The position numbers and the translations under genes were made by a program. From positions 1 through 12,236 of the forward strand of contig JAPDJB010000057.1 of NCBI GenBank assembly GCA_029259285.1: a stretch of DNA of 12,236 bases, read 5' to 3'. This document shows positions 11,599 through 12,236 of the stretch, piece by piece. The notes below the pieces were generated by a model that worked only from the letters and a program-made list of their open reading frames with translations, made no database searches and was not told the DNA's origin. Within the stretch, counting starts at the first letter, position 1. Each line of letters begins with the position of its first letter. Origin of the DNA: Candidatus Bathyarchaeota archaeon (lineage in GTDB: Archaea > Thermoproteota > Bathyarchaeia > TCS64 > B23).

Positions 11599-12236
11599 GT
11601 GAGCCGCCGTCTAATCCTCGTCCTAATCCTCTTGGAGCTTCTCTCCCTAGGGGTCTACATCGCCTATAGGCCTAGGGGTTCCCCTAGGGATGTCTCCCTC
11701 GACTGGGCGTCTCACTGGGGTGGGGAGGCTAGGGAGTATGCGAGGGCTATGACCCTCTGCCGTGGACACCTCTACATCACGGGGTCTACGCAGAGCATCG
11801 GCGCCGGTAAGAGCGACATCTTCCTATTGAAGTATACTCGGGATGGAAGCCTCATCTGGAATAGAACCTGGGGTGGAGCCGGCCATGACATGGGTAGGGC
11901 CATAGCAACCGATGGGAGATACATCTACGTCGCCGGCCTATCCTATCAGGGTGAGGAGTCCAGAGCTGTGCTGCTGAAATACGATGTTGAAGGCAGCCTC
12001 CTCTGGTCTAGGCTCTGGGGGCCACCTGAGGGGGCGATAGCGAGAGCTGTCGCAGTCGATGGGAGGGGTGACATATACGTCGCCGGATACATCGGAGGCG
12101 TGGCAGCTGGGATGAGCAGGGTCTTCCTCCTGAAATACACCGGAGATGGAGAACTCCAATGGAGTCGGCTGTGGGGTGAGACCGGAGGAGACTACTGCTG
12201 GGCCATAGCCCTAGACGACGGCGTATACCTAGGCGG
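11599..12236 (+). CDS. Membrane-anchored or secreted beta-propeller repeat protein, 5' part
   Basis: An open frame from a GTG at 11599 running off the window end (212 codons so far). The N-terminus MSRRLILVLILLELLSLGVY is a signal anchor or signal peptide, so the rest is probably outside the cell. Then follow repeats of about 50 residues with the pattern W-G-G/x, then A-x-A-x-x-x-D-G-x-x-Y-V-A-G, then L-L-K-Y-x-x-x-G-x-L-x-W-x-R-x-W-G. The tryptophan-glycine points fall at about 40, 91, 140 and 192. This matches SBBP/PQQ-like beta-propeller repeats found in archaeal surface proteins. GGGAGG upstream (about 11583-11588) is the likely ribosome-binding site. An ATG at 11594 is followed by a stop after two codons and is not the start. 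Ligand unknown. Confidence 0.8.
   Translation, partial: MSRRLILVLILLELLSLGVYIAYRPRGSPRDVSLDWASHWGGEAREYARAMTLCRGHLYITGSTQSIGAGKSDIFLLKYTRDGSLIWNRTWGGAGHDMGRAIATDGRYIYVAGLSYQGEESRAVLLKYDVEGSLLWSRLWGPPEGAIARAVAVDGRGDIYVAGYIGGVAAGMSRVFLLKYTGDGELQWSRLWGETGGDYCWAIALDDGVYLG

Noticed and set aside
11594..11602. Two-codon upstream ORF (ATG GAG TGA) before the propeller gene
   Set aside because: Such a minimal frame arises easily by chance, and the overlapping GTG has the correct SD spacing. No evidence for regulation.

Overview
The window looks like part of an archaeal chromosome, most likely from the TACK side (a Bathyarchaeia-like lineage is my guess). The support is a uL13-uS9-eL13 ribosomal cluster (eL13 is missing from most Euryarchaeota), the ether-lipid enzyme CarS, an archaeal-type nicotinate phosphoribosyltransferase, a RadB-like recombinase, and TATA boxes about 22-27 nt upstream of start codons, which implies many leaderless mRNAs. 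Codon use is AGG/GAG-rich and uniform across most genes. I saw no tRNA, rRNA, CRISPR array or insertion sequence.

Layout. 1-662 (minus strand): the start of a PIN-domain toxin (cut by the window edge), its AbrB-type antitoxin with an operator-like promoter, and a small EF-Tu-domain-2-like protein. 663-1218: no convincing protein gene. It holds an inverted-repeat promoter, a strong TATA box, a run of nested hairpins suggesting a structured RNA, and a doubtful overlapping ORF. 1219-2406: a MalY/PatB-type PLP enzyme. 2398-3566 (minus): uL13-uS9-eL13. 3695-5424: nicotinamidase plus nicotinate phosphoribosyltransferase, a two-step NAD salvage operon. 5462-6797: a small RHH protein (54 aa), a RadB-like ATPase and CarS, joined by 4-bp overlaps. 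6817-7725 (minus): a COG1237-type metallo-beta-lactamase-fold protein. 7829-10106: two tandem paralogues, each with an RHH-like N-terminus and an unknown C-terminal domain, then a divergent FtsZ/tubulin-family GTPase. 10153-10419: a small alanine-rich membrane protein gene broken by three single-base losses at the same GCAAG motif. 10470-11501 (minus): an M42 aminopeptidase. 11599 to the end: the start of a membrane-anchored or secreted beta-propeller protein.

The best candidate for an undescribed system is the 7.75-10.1 kb cassette. Two RHH-domain paralogues sit next to a non-canonical FtsZ-like GTPase, and a similar inverted repeat (GGGT(T)-N3-(A)ACCC preceded by TTTA) occurs both in the divergent promoter region before the cassette and just after the TATA box of the GTPase gene. 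Second is the putative structured RNA at about 762-965.
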